Origin: Bacteroidia bacterium
Lineage (GTDB): Bacteria > Bacteroidota > Bacteroidia > CAIKAF01
Assembly: GCA_016742095.1 (NCBI GenBank)
Contig: JACVCJ010000035.1
Coordinates: 1 to 37,651, forward strand
Reading direction: 5' to 3'
Length of the DNA stretch: 37,651 bases
The position numbers were made by a program, and so were the translations under genes. Below the pieces are notes generated by a model that searched no databases, had not been told where the DNA came from, and saw only the letters and a list, made by a program, of their open reading frames with translations. Numbering within the stretch: position 1 is the first letter of the stretch; every line of letters starts with the position of its first letter. This document shows, one piece after another, positions 1-6,471 of this stretch.

Positions 1-475
1 GTATATAATTGGTAGAACCGTTCACGATGCCTTCCACCGAATCGAGCAGGTCGTTATCGTAATATTCTTCCAGGTTCCGGATGATGGGAATACTGGCACA
101 ACAGGCCGCCTCGTAAAGCAAAGGTACATTATGGATACGCTGCAGTTCCAGTAGTTCACTGAAATGTTCCGCCAGCATCTTTTTATTGGCCGTTACCACT
201 GCTTTGCCCTTTTGCAGGGCCGTTCTCACAATTTCAAAGGCGGCATCCGCATCGTCGATCAGTTCCACCACCACGTTAATTTCCGCATCGTCCAGAATTT
301 CACCGGGGTTTGTGGTAAAATATTCCGCCGCCAGGGGCCGGGGTTTTTCCGGGTGTTTGATGCCTATTTTCTTTACGCGGGCGCGCAGTCCGGGCGTTTT
401 CTGCAATACCTCGTACAGGCCCAGGCCTACACAGCCAAATCCGAAGAGGCCGATCGTTACATTTTTTCTGCTCAT
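1..475 (-). CDS. hom: Homoserine dehydrogenase, N-terminal part (runs off the window)
   Basis: The minus-strand frame starting with ATG at 475 reads to the window edge, giving about 158 residues of the N-terminus. It opens with a nucleotide-binding glycine motif (GLFGFGCVGLGL), followed by the TANKKMLA segment and then EAACCASIPIIR and GIVNGSTNYI, which match the cofactor-binding and substrate-site regions of homoserine dehydrogenases. The enzyme reduces aspartate semialdehyde to homoserine with NAD(P)H in the cytoplasm, supplying the methionine and threonine branches. It lies 39 nt downstream of the cystathionine gamma-synthase gene on the same strand, so it is probably co-transcribed under the SAM riboswitch. 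No N-terminal aspartokinase domain is present, so this is a monofunctional enzyme. The C-terminal half is outside the window. Confidence 0.9.
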   Translation of the reverse strand, partial: MSRKNVTIGLFGFGCVGLGLYEVLQKTPGLRARVKKIGIKHPEKPRPLAAEYFTTNPGEILDDAEINVVVELIDDADAAFEIVRTALQKGKAVVTANKKMLAEHFSELLELQRIHNVPLLYEAACCASIPIIRNLEEYYDNDLLDSVEGIVNGSTNYI

Positions 476-514
476 TGTTTTGCTTTTTTTCGTTTTAACT
501 AAACCGGACCGTCA

Positions 515-1684
515 TTAACCGGCGATCGCCGCCTGTTCTTTCCGTACACTTTCAAACACTTCCTGCAGATCGGCCAGCAGGTCTTCTGCATCTTCCAGTC
601 CCACGGAAAGACGGATCAGGCTGTCCGTTACGCCCGCCGCATATCTTTTTTCGCGGGGGATGGACTTGTGCGTCATGGTAGCCGGGTGGCAAATGAGGCT
701 TTTTACGCCGCCCAGGCTTTCGGCCAGTTTAAAGTAGCGGGTCGAGGAAACGATCTTTACGGCCAGTTCTTCGGAATCGGCATGCAGGTCGAAAGAAATA
801 ACGCCGCCGCTGAATTTCTGCTGTTTACGCGCGATATGATGGTTCACGTGATTGGGCAGACCGGGGTAGTAAACGTTGCGGACCAGCTCACAGGATGCGA
901 GAAATCCGGCCAGCTGCTGTGCATTTTCGGAATGCTGTTTTACGCGCAGGGCCAGGGTCTCGATACCGCGTATCACCAGCCAGCTGTCGAAAGGCGCCAG
1001 TATGGCACCGGAAGCGTTCTGTATGAATTTGATCCTGTCGCCCAGTTCCTGCGTGCGGGTCACCACCAGTCCGGCGATCAGGTCGCTGTGCCCGGCCAGG
1101 TACTTGGTGGCGCTGTGGACTACAATGTCGGCGCCCAGTTCCAGGGGTTTCTGCGACACGGGCGAGGCAAAGGTATTGTCTACACAGAGCAGGATACCGT
1201 TCGCTTTCGCGATATCGGCGATCACCCGTATGTCCGAGATCTTAAGCGTGGGATTGGTAGGACTTTCCAGCCAGATGAGCCGGGTACGCGGAGTAAGGGC
1301 TGCCGCCACATTGGCCGCATCGGTACTGTCCACATAGGTTACCCGGATGCCGAACTTTTCGTAGATATGTGTGAACAGACGGAAGGCGCCACCATAAATA
1401 TCGTCCACGGCCAGGATCTCATCACCGGCGTTCAGCAGTTTTACCACAGCATCGATGGCCGCCAGTCCGCTGGCAAAGGCATAGCCGGCCGCCCCGGATT
1501 CCAGTCCGGCAATAATGTCTTCCAGGGCTTTACGCGTGGGATTGTTAGATCGGGCGTAGTCGTAGCCTTTGTTTACACCCGGCGCTTCCTGCACATAGGT
1601 AGAGGTCTGGTAAATGGGCACGGAAACGGCTCCGGTCAGTTCGTCCACAGGCACACTGTGAATAATACGTGTTTGATCTTTCAT
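515..1684 (-). CDS. metB: Cystathionine gamma-synthase family PLP enzyme
   Basis: This 389-residue protein belongs to the Cys/Met metabolism PLP-dependent (fold type I) family. Visible landmarks are YARSNNPTRKALE near the N-terminus, ASGLAAIDA, LESPTNPTL, VDNTFASP and the PLP-lysine motif SATKYLAGHSD (Lys about 194). Family members join an activated homoserine with cysteine to make cystathionine, or run related gamma-elimination reactions; sequence alone does not separate synthase from lyase. A SAM-I riboswitch upstream and a homoserine dehydrogenase gene downstream favour a biosynthetic role in methionine formation. I chose the ATG at 1684 over a TTG at 1738 because the family N-terminus begins near KDQTRIIH and the upstream 18 codons look like untranslated leader. 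Confidence 0.88.
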   Translation of the reverse strand: MKDQTRIIHSVPVDELTGAVSVPIYQTSTYVQEAPGVNKGYDYARSNNPTRKALEDIIAGLESGAAGYAFASGLAAIDAVVKLLNAGDEILAVDDIYGGAFRLFTHIYEKFGIRVTYVDSTDAANVAAALTPRTRLIWLESPTNPTLKISDIRVIADIAKANGILLCVDNTFASPVSQKPLELGADIVVHSATKYLAGHSDLIAGLVVTRTQELGDRIKFIQNASGAILAPFDSWLVIRGIETLALRVKQHSENAQQLAGFLASCELVRNVYYPGLPNHVNHHIARKQQKFSGGVISFDLHADSEELAVKIVSSTRYFKLAESLGGVKSLICHPATMTHKSIPREKRYAAGVTDSLIRLSVGLEDAEDLLADLQEVFESVRKEQAAIAG

Positions 1685-1763
1685 TTTATTGTATTTTAAA
1701 TAGTTACAAACCTGTCGTTCCAAATTGTACCTATCCAAAACACGCCTGCGGAAGTGCCTGGAA

Positions 1764-1799
1764 ACAAAAAAGGCTCTTCCGACAAGTCAGAAGAGCCTT
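1764..1799 (-). terminator. Rho-independent terminator, expression platform of SAM riboswitch
   Basis: Read on the minus strand, a stem of about nine pairs (AAGGCTCTT with AAGAGCCTT) is followed directly by a T tract. It lies between the SAM-I aptamer and the metB start, as expected for a transcription-terminating riboswitch. Confidence 0.85.
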
Positions 1800-1836
1800 C
1801 AAAATATGTTGTGTATTTATCAGCTGCTTTGTTTCT

Positions 1837-1948
1837 AACTTATCTTTCTCCGGCTATACCGGGGTTGAATGTAGCACCTTCTTCGCGTAATGCGAAGGGT
1901 TGCTAAGACTTCATCGGGTCAATTCCCTCCGTCTTTCTGGATAAGAAA
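1837..1948 (-). promoter_or_regulatory. SAM-I (S-box) riboswitch aptamer
   Basis: Read on the minus strand, the P1 helix pairs CTTATC with GATAAG. Between them lie the S-box landmarks: AGACGGAGGGAATTGACCCGATGAAGTC, then TTAGCAACC, a hairpin (CTTCGC with GCGAAG), AAGGTGCTA and the closing GGAGAAAGATAAG (longer stretches described by position 1841-1945). These match the conserved core of the SAM-I class, which binds S-adenosylmethionine and then favours the terminator at 1764-1799. It controls metB and probably hom, so methionine synthesis is switched off when SAM is plentiful. Confidence 0.93.
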
Positions 1949-1969
1949 ACTTGTATAAGAACGAGGTTG

Positions 1970-2002
1970 CAAATATAGAGCGGGCTTTTTCACTTTTGCA
2001 AA
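1970..2002 (-). promoter_or_regulatory. Promoter of the riboswitch-metB-hom unit
   Basis: A perfect Bacteroidota -7 box, TATATTTG (1970-1977), is preceded on the minus strand by TTTG (1999-2002) with a 21-nt spacer. The predicted start lies near 1963, about 15 nt before the aptamer P1 helix. Confidence 0.7.
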
Positions 2003-2048
2003 TCCCGGGGACATTTTTTTCGATCTTTCACTATGGATGCCGGGGCAT

Positions 2049-2083
2049 AAAAAAGAGCCGTCTGTATCAGAAACGGCCCTTTA
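2049..2083 (-). terminator. Probable terminator of the SRPBCC gene
   Basis: An imperfect ten-pair stem (AAAGGGCCGT with ACGGCTCTTT) ends in six T on the minus strand, about 130 nt past the stop of the gene at 2215. The rest of 1978-2214 is AT-rich and shows no gene. Confidence 0.5.
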
Positions 2084-2214
2084 ACGAAAGTAAAACGCTG
2101 ACAATATATTCTTTATTTACTTTTTATTAGACCAATCAAAATAAAAGTAATTAACATTTTACCTATCAATTTATTAACACACGAAAAATAGGGACCGGCT
2201 ATTCCCTGCAGTAA

Positions 2215-2625
2215 TTACTGAGCCTCGGAATATTTTTTAAAGTTATCGAGAATGGCCTGCCAGCCCATGCGTTGCATTTCGACCGGATTGGTACCTTCCG
2301 GATCAAATGTTTCGCGTACTTCGGTAAAGCCGTCGTTCTCGCTGAAGCTGATGCGCACCTTACGTCCGTCGGCCATGGTATAGGAAATGAGGCTGTGGGG
2401 TTCCACCTCGTCGTACACGCCTTCAAAATCGAAGCCCATGCTGCCGTCGCGGGCTTCCATGCGCGAGGAGAATTTTCCGCCGGCACGCAGGTCATTTTCG
2501 GCGCGGGGCGTATGCCAGTCTTCGGAAGCGCTGTTCCATCTCATAATGTGTTGTGGATTGGTCCAATACTCCCACACACGTTCAACGGGAGCATTTACGC
2601 TGCTGGTCACTGTGATCTGTTCCAT
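2215..2625 (-). CDS. SRPBCC/AHSA1-like START-fold protein
   Basis: A 136-residue cytoplasmic protein with the pattern of the Aha1 C-terminal-like (AHSA1) branch of the SRPBCC superfamily. It shows an N-terminal beta strand ending in NAPVERVWEYWTNPQ, a central DFEGVYDEVEPHSLISYTM segment, and a C-terminal helix with MQRMGWQAILDNFKKY. These proteins form a helix-grip fold with a hydrophobic pocket, and the ligand is usually unknown. It stands alone, with a -7 box 35 nt upstream of the ATG and a probable terminator downstream. A second, unrelated-looking SRPBCC gene lies at 14620-15078. No enzyme activity can be assigned. Confidence 0.85.
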   Translation of the reverse strand: MEQITVTSSVNAPVERVWEYWTNPQHIMRWNSASEDWHTPRAENDLRAGGKFSSRMEARDGSMGFDFEGVYDEVEPHSLISYTMADGRKVRISFSENDGFTEVRETFDPEGTNPVEMQRMGWQAILDNFKKYSEAQ

Positions 2626-2659
2626 AGTTCTGTTATTTCGTATTGATTTTACTACAGCA

Positions 2660-2667
2660 CAAAGGTA
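2660..2667 (-). promoter_or_regulatory. -7 box for the SRPBCC gene
   Basis: TACCTTTG on the minus strand matches TAnnTTTG exactly and sits 34 nt before the ATG at 2625. No clear -33 element is visible. Confidence 0.5.
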
Positions 2668-2767
2668 AGGCGGGGGCGGAAGACCACAGGGGGGTAAACG
2701 CGGCGATGTACAGGGGCAAATACGACAAAAGCTTTCTGTAACTTATAGCTGACGGCTAATAGCCAAC

Positions 2768-2802
2768 AAAAAAGTCTGAAAGCGATGCCTTCAGACTTTT
2801 TT
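2768..2802 (-). terminator. Terminator of tRNA-Pro
   Basis: AAAAAAGTCTGAA pairs with TTCAGACTTTTTT around a nine-base loop. The stem is symmetrical, so it could work in both directions. It lies 7 nt past the tRNA 3' end. Confidence 0.8.
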
Positions 2803-2809
2803 ATTTAAG

Positions 2810-2883
2810 TCGGGATGACTGGACTCGAACCAGCGGCCTCTTCGTCCCGAACGAAGCGCGCTACCGGGCTGCGCTACATCCCG
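2810..2883 (-). tRNA. tRNA-Pro (anticodon CGG)
   Basis: The minus strand gives a 74-nt cloverleaf. The acceptor CGGGATG pairs with CATCCCG, the D arm is GCGC/GCGC, and the anticodon stem CTTCG/CGAAG surrounds the loop TTCGGGA, reading CGG. The T arm carries GGTTCGAGTCC. The terminal CCA is not encoded; the gene ends in discriminator A. A -7 box lies 46 nt upstream and a terminator follows. Confidence 0.96.
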
Positions 2884-2928
2884 AAAATTTTTGGACAACG
2901 AAAATACGTTTTTCCAAAAACCAGGATG

Positions 2929-2936
2929 CAAAAATA
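2929..2936 (-). promoter_or_regulatory. -7 box for tRNA-Pro
   Basis: TATTTTTG on the minus strand matches TAnnTTTG exactly, 46 nt upstream of the mature tRNA 5' end, which leaves room for a short 5' leader. Confidence 0.5.
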
Positions 2937-3024
2937 CGGATTTTCCCGATAAAAAGAAGAGTAAATACGGCAGATGCCGCCAAAAAATATATCCTGCCGG
3001 TGAAAAGGTTCCCGAAGAAAACGC

Positions 3025-3333
3025 TCAGCTGTATTGCTGGATCACCTGTTGCAGCTGCTGCAGAGGCATGGCCCCGGACTGGCGCCATACCTGTTCCCCG
3101 CGGCTAAAAAGCACAAGGGTGGGCACGCCCTGTACCTGGTAGGCGGCGGCCAGGGACTGGTTCTTATCTACGTCGATCTTCAGGATGCGCAGTGCATCGC
3201 CGTTCCTGCGTTTCAGCTCTTCCAGCACGGGTTTCATCATCTGGCAGGGGCCGCACCATTCCGCCGAAAAATCGATCAGTACCAGGGCGTCCTCTTTAAT
3301 GATATCCGCGAAGTTTCTCTTTGCATTTTCCAT
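3025..3333 (-). CDS. trxA: Thioredoxin
   Basis: A 102-residue single-domain thioredoxin with the active site WCGPC (Cys27 and Cys30), followed by KIDVDKNQSLAAAY and the cis-proline segment VQGVPTLVLF. It reduces disulfides, and persulfides on proteins, in the cytoplasm; no signal peptide is present. It is the last gene of the sulfur unit, 3 nt after the 74-residue membrane protein. In that context it may regenerate rhodanese or persulfide carriers, which is inference. It is a standard-length family member. Nothing excludes a general house-keeping role. Confidence 0.92.
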   Translation of the reverse strand: MENAKRNFADIIKEDALVLIDFSAEWCGPCQMMKPVLEELKRRNGDALRILKIDVDKNQSLAAAYQVQGVPTLVLFSRGEQVWRQSGAMPLQQLQQVIQQYS

Positions 3334-3336
3334 ACG

Positions 3337-3561
3337 TTACTTCTCCTTTCCGGCTTTTTCGTACCCGTTCATTCTATTCTGCGGCAGGGCGCAATTGCCT
3401 GAGGCACAGCCAAAGGCAAAAAGACCCATCGACATAAAATACAGGCCGGGCAGCAGGCCGAACCACTCAGCCGTCCATATGGCCTGCACGGTAATGGCCA
3501 GTCCTGCCAGCAGGTACAAAATGCGGACCGAATTCCAGCCGCTTCGTATACGTTGTATCAT
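3337..3561 (-). CDS. Small membrane protein with CxSGxC motif
   Basis: A 74-residue protein with two hydrophobic segments (about 12-28 and 33-50), followed by FGCASGNCALP (Cys52 and Cys57) and a polar tail. The layout resembles DUF2892 proteins (two short membrane helices and a cysteine just after the second), but the usual FCPLY signature is replaced by GCASGNC, so the family assignment is tentative. It lies between a rhodanese gene (16 nt away) and thioredoxin (3 nt away) in the sulfur unit. The paired cysteines next to the membrane suggest a thiol or persulfide relay role; this is inference. Confidence 0.75.
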   Translation of the reverse strand: MIQRIRSGWNSVRILYLLAGLAITVQAIWTAEWFGLLPGLYFMSMGLFAFGCASGNCALPQNRMNGYEKAGKEK

Positions 3562-3577
3562 GATCTTTTGTTTCCTC

Positions 3578-3895
3578 TTAAGCGTTCAATCTGTTTTGCA
3601 GCGAGGCCCATCCCCCGCCGTTATACACCTGGCCGTACCCTGCCGATGTAAGTATACCTTTTGCCGAAGCGCTGCGCATGCCGCTGGCACAGCAGGTAAT
3701 TACGGGTTTATCTTTCGCGATCTTCGAAAAGGAGTTCCGCAGTTCATCCAACGGTATGTTTATGGAGCCCTTTATGTGACCTCCCTTATATTCGCCACGG
3801 GTACGCACATCGATGATCTGCGCTCCGTTTTTACGCAGTTCTGCAAAATCGGGCGTATTACCCGATCCGAACAGGTTTTTCAGTATCTGCAACAT
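3578..3895 (-). CDS. Single-domain rhodanese
   Basis: A 105-residue rhodanese-like protein. It shows the fold landmarks IIDVRTRGEYKGGHIKGSINIP and an active-site loop CCASGMRS, with Cys69 as the expected persulfide-forming residue in the C-x4-R loop. No signal peptide is visible; the first ten residues are mildly hydrophobic. Such proteins transfer sulfane sulfur between thiols. Its ATG follows the stop of the membrane-anchored rhodanese by 3 nt, so the two are probably co-translated. A second cysteine next to the catalytic one (Cys68) is common in this type. Confidence 0.9.
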   Translation of the reverse strand: MLQILKNLFGSGNTPDFAELRKNGAQIIDVRTRGEYKGGHIKGSINIPLDELRNSFSKIAKDKPVITCCASGMRSASAKGILTSAGYGQVYNGGGWASLQNRLNA

Positions 3896-3898
3896 GGT

Positions 3899-4399
3899 TT
3901 ATGCGTTTTGAGCGATCATATAATTTACATCGAGCCAGGAACCGGCATTTACACAGTCGATATCCTGCTGGCTCAGGAAACTCCAGGCCTGTCCGCTGCG
4001 GTTCCCGGAAGCACAGAACAGGATCAGCGGCGCGGGCAGCTTTTTCAGTTCATCGAGGCGGGCCGGTATTTCCTGCAGGGGTATATTGCGCGAACCGGCC
4101 ACATGTCCGCCTATAAATTCGTCGTAGCCACGCACATCGATCAGTGTGCCTTTTCGTTCTTTTATCAGAGATTCGATATTCATATTCCTATTGTGTGTGT
4201 TTTTCGTTCTTATGTTATGTAATGTCCCTGCCAGCAGAAAACCCATCAGGGCGCCGTACAGGGTACTGTTCAGCGGCTTTGAGGTAATGGCACAGCTACC
4301 CGAGCTGCAACCGACAAAATAATACCAGGCGTAGCCCAGTATGGCTCCGGCAGCGATACCGGCCATTGCCCGCCAGTGTTTTTTTATAAAATTCAACAT
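3899..4399 (-). CDS. Membrane anchor (DUF6132-like) fused to a rhodanese
   Basis: This 166-residue frame joins two modules. Residues 1-62 form a small membrane domain with two hydrophobic segments around VGCSSGSCAITS (Cys31 and Cys36), like the DUF6132 proteins found as separate genes in many Bacteroidota. Residues 73-166 form a complete rhodanese with LIDVRGYDEFIGGHV and the active loop CASGNRSG (Cys129). The linker (about 63-72, Thr/Asn/Lys-rich) ends in Met73, itself a plausible start with AGGA a few bases before it (ATG at 4183). The coding sequence may therefore be one fused protein, two products, or a fusion with an internal start. It lies 3 nt after the MBL gene and 3 nt before the next rhodanese. 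Confidence 0.82.
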   Translation of the reverse strand: MLNFIKKHWRAMAGIAAGAILGYAWYYFVGCSSGSCAITSKPLNSTLYGALMGFLLAGTLHNIRTKNTHNRNMNIESLIKERKGTLIDVRGYDEFIGGHVAGSRNIPLQEIPARLDELKKLPAPLILFCASGNRSGQAWSFLSQQDIDCVNAGSWLDVNYMIAQNA

Positions 4400-4402
4400 T
4401 GT

Positions 4403-5740
4403 TTAAAAGGTTTTTACGGCCTCGCCCAGGTCAAAAACAGGCGTTTCCCCTTGAAAGACAGACTCAAGTATACTGGCTCCCGCCGCGCTGCGGTATCCGC
4501 CGGCACAGTGCACCAGTACGGGTTTGCTGAGTGGTATTTCGTTTACACGGCTGCGTAGCTGGTACAGGGGTATTTCCAGGGCCTGGTCAAAAATACGCAG
4601 GGCCTTCACTTCCGAGGGATTACGCAGGTCTACAATGGTATACTGCTCCGGGTGCTGCCGGAATAATTCCACATCGGTGCCGGGGCTTGTCTGTGTACCG
4701 GCGTTGCCCGCCAGCCCCGCCTTAACGTACGTTTCATAACCGATGGAAGCGGCCCTTTGCAGCAGGACCTGCAGGGTTTCGCGGTCCGCCGCCAGCAGGT
4801 AAAAAGCTTCGCCCGGCTGTATCACCGAACCCAGCCAGGTTTCGAAGCGGGTATCGTCCATCAGGTTAAAGGCGCCCGGCAGATGTCCCTGACGGAACTG
4901 CGCAGCCGGACGGGTATCGGCGATGAGTACACCCGGCTCCGGAAGGAAGGCCGCATCCACATTCCGTATCTCTGCCGCCGCCAACGCTTCGCGGAAAGGC
5001 ACAGCTCCCCTGCGGTTCACCTCAACGGCATACGGGAAATAAGCCGGCACAAAAGGCTGATCGGCCAGCAGTTCCCGTACAAATTCATCTTCGCTCTGCG
5101 GCTGCATGCTCCAGTTGGTCATTTTTTCAGCGCCGATGGTACTGCTGTGTGCGCTGCCGAGGGCTTTACCACATAAGCTACCGGCTCCGTGGGCCGGGTA
5201 TACCAATACCTCATCGGGCAAGGTCATGAGCTTTGTACGCAGGGAATGATACATCTGTCGCGCCAGTTCTTCGCGGGCAGCGGTAAGGTTACCGGCAGAT
5301 TCGCGCAGGTCGGGACGGCCACAGTCGCCTATAAACAAGGTATCCCCGGTAAAAACGGCCTTCTCCCGGCCTTCTTCGTCCAGCGCCACAATGCTTATAC
5401 TGTCCGGTGAATGCCCGGGAGTATTCAGTGCCCGCAAACGGGCGGCTCCCACCTGTATTTCAGCCCCTTCGTCGAATGGCTGATGCGGGTACAGGGCACC
5501 CAGCAAACGACTTACGTATATACGCGCACCGGTCCGTCTGTGGATCTCGAGGTGACTGCTTACAAAATCGGCATGCGGATGGGTCTCGATCACCGCTACG
5601 ATAACGGCACCCCGGTTCTCTGCCAGTTCATAGTACGGGGCGGGATTACGGGCCGGGTCTATAAGAGCCATCTGTCCTTCACTGATGATCGCGTATGCGT
5701 AATGCGCGAGTCCTTTATCTTCAAACTGAAAAATTTCCAT
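4403..5740 (-). CDS. Persulfide-dioxygenase-like MBL hydrolase with two rhodanese domains
   Basis: A 445-residue cytoplasmic protein. Residues 1-220 form a metallo-beta-lactamase fold of the ETHE1/persulfide dioxygenase type, with THPHADF (His54, His56, Asp58), TPGHSPDS (His110), FTGDTLF (Asp133) and YPAHG (His184). The fourth residue of the usual HxHxDH motif is Phe59, which fits a single iron site rather than the two-zinc glyoxalase II site. Residues about 255-350 form a rhodanese-like domain without a catalytic cysteine, and 365-445 one with HCAGGYRS (Cys412). Such fusions oxidise glutathione persulfide to sulfite and pass sulfur to the rhodanese. It heads the five-gene unit, 25 nt after a -7-like box and a palindromic operator candidate. 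Confidence 0.88.
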   Translation of the reverse strand: MEIFQFEDKGLAHYAYAIISEGQMALIDPARNPAPYYELAENRGAVIVAVIETHPHADFVSSHLEIHRRTGARIYVSRLLGALYPHQPFDEGAEIQVGAARLRALNTPGHSPDSISIVALDEEGREKAVFTGDTLFIGDCGRPDLRESAGNLTAAREELARQMYHSLRTKLMTLPDEVLVYPAHGAGSLCGKALGSAHSSTIGAEKMTNWSMQPQSEDEFVRELLADQPFVPAYFPYAVEVNRRGAVPFREALAAAEIRNVDAAFLPEPGVLIADTRPAAQFRQGHLPGAFNLMDDTRFETWLGSVIQPGEAFYLLAADRETLQVLLQRAASIGYETYVKAGLAGNAGTQTSPGTDVELFRQHPEQYTIVDLRNPSEVKALRIFDQALEIPLYQLRSRVNEIPLSKPVLVHCAGGYRSAAGASILESVFQGETPVFDLGEAVKTF

Positions 5741-5765
5741 ACTTCCTGATTCATTTTTACGATGA

Positions 5766-5773
5766 CAAAGTTC
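5766..5773 (-). promoter_or_regulatory. -7-like box for the MBL-rhodanese unit
   Basis: GAACTTTG on the minus strand differs from TAnnTTTG at the first position. No -33 element is visible, which fits an activator-dependent promoter. Its centre is 33 bp from the centre of the palindrome at 5796-5809. Confidence 0.45.
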
Positions 5774-5795
5774 CGGTGTTTTCCTGTCCTGTTCC

Positions 5796-5809
5796 GTAAC
5801 AAAAGTTAC
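5796..5809. promoter_or_regulatory. Palindromic operator candidate, site 2
   Basis: GTAAC-AAAA-GTTAC is a perfect inverted repeat with a four-base spacer, preceded by GTTCC. It overlaps the stop codon of the permease gene and lies upstream of the MBL-rhodanese gene. A near-identical site is at 6458-6471. Dyads of this size are typical of Crp/Fnr dimers, and a Crp/Fnr gene is in the cluster; binding is inferred. Confidence 0.65.
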
Positions 5810-6198
5810 TAAGCCCGGGCCGCCTTATCAAAAAACAGCATTTTAACGGCGATGAGCAGCAGCATAACGGCAAAGGCCTTTTTCAGCAGATCCTGCGGCA
5901 CCACGTTTGCGAGGCGTGCCCCGGCAAAACCACTTACAAAAAACGTAGCGGCCAGCACCAGCGATGCTTTTACATCCACCTGTCCCGATCTGTAATACTG
6001 GAATGCCGCCAGTGCGCCTACCGGCAGCGATAACATGAGCAGTGTGGTACCCTGGGCCGTCTGCTGGGAATAGCCAAGTACCATCACCAGGGCCGGAATA
6101 ATGATCACCGCACCGCCCAGTCCGAGCATTCCGCCCAGAATCCCCGCCACGGTACCTGTAAGCGCCAGGAGCAGGTAATGTGTCAGTTCGGGGTTCAT
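5809..6198 (-). CDS. TauE/SafE (TSUP) half-size membrane permease
   Basis: A 129-residue integral membrane protein with four predicted hydrophobic helices. The glycine-rich GTVAGILGGMLGLGGAVIIIP motif at about 14-34 is the hallmark of the TSUP family, which moves sulfite, sulfonates or other organosulfur anions. The usual family length is about 250 residues; this is one half-unit, so it probably works as a dimer, as half-size members are thought to. The start overlaps the stop of the DUF2892 gene by 4 nt (ATGA), showing translational coupling. In this cluster it may export sulfite made by the persulfide dioxygenase. Confidence 0.88.
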   Translation of the reverse strand: MNPELTHYLLLALTGTVAGILGGMLGLGGAVIIIPALVMVLGYSQQTAQGTTLLMLSLPVGALAAFQYYRSGQVDVKASLVLAATFFVSGFAGARLANVVPQDLLKKAFAVMLLLIAVKMLFFDKAARA

Positions 6199-6401
6199 GC
6201 CTGTTTTTTACGTGTAGAGATACGGAAGGGGACATATAAGGGGCAGAAGCCTGCAAAGGAAGTAAGCAGGAAAATACCTGCTGCAACAAGCATAATAATG
6301 CCTGCGGTACCGCTTACGGTATCCGTTACAAATAAAACAACCGCGATAACCGCAACCAGTATGCGTATAAGCCGGTCAGCAGTACCCATATTCTTTTTCA
6401 T
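6195..6401 (-). CDS. DUF2892 (YgaP-like) membrane protein
   Basis: A 68-residue protein with two membrane helices (about 10-28 and 32-50) and the family signature FCPLYVPFRIST near the end. In E. coli YgaP this domain is joined to a rhodanese; here it is a separate gene beside several rhodaneses. The single conserved cysteine of FCPLY lies at the membrane surface. It is the first gene of a two-gene unit with the TSUP permease, 26 nt behind a -7 box and 57 nt behind a palindromic operator candidate. Its molecular role is not established. Confidence 0.85.
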   Translation of the reverse strand: MKKNMGTADRLIRILVAVIAVVLFVTDTVSGTAGIIMLVAAGIFLLTSFAGFCPLYVPFRISTRKKQA

Positions 6402-6427
6402 AACCTTTTGTTTTACCGTTTATAAAA

Positions 6428-6435
6428 CAAAGTTA
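6428..6435 (-). promoter_or_regulatory. -7 box for the DUF2892-permease unit
   Basis: TAACTTTG on the minus strand matches TAnnTTTG exactly. Its centre is 33 bp downstream of the palindrome centre at 6464.5, the same distance as at the second promoter. Confidence 0.6.
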
Positions 6436-6457
6436 TGCGAAAGCGCAGGGTCGTTCG

Positions 6458-6471
6458 GTAACCAAAGTTAC
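6458..6471. promoter_or_regulatory. Palindromic operator candidate, site 1
   Basis: GTAAC-CAAA-GTTAC is a perfect inverted repeat preceded by GTTCG, matching site 2 at 5796-5809. It overlaps the last codon region and stop of the Crp/Fnr gene. The predicted position near -40 fits class II activation by a Crp/Fnr protein. Confidence 0.68.

Noticed and set aside
3185-4222. 345-codon plus-strand frame over the rhodanese genes
   Set aside because: It is antisense to three genes with clear thioredoxin and rhodanese motifs.
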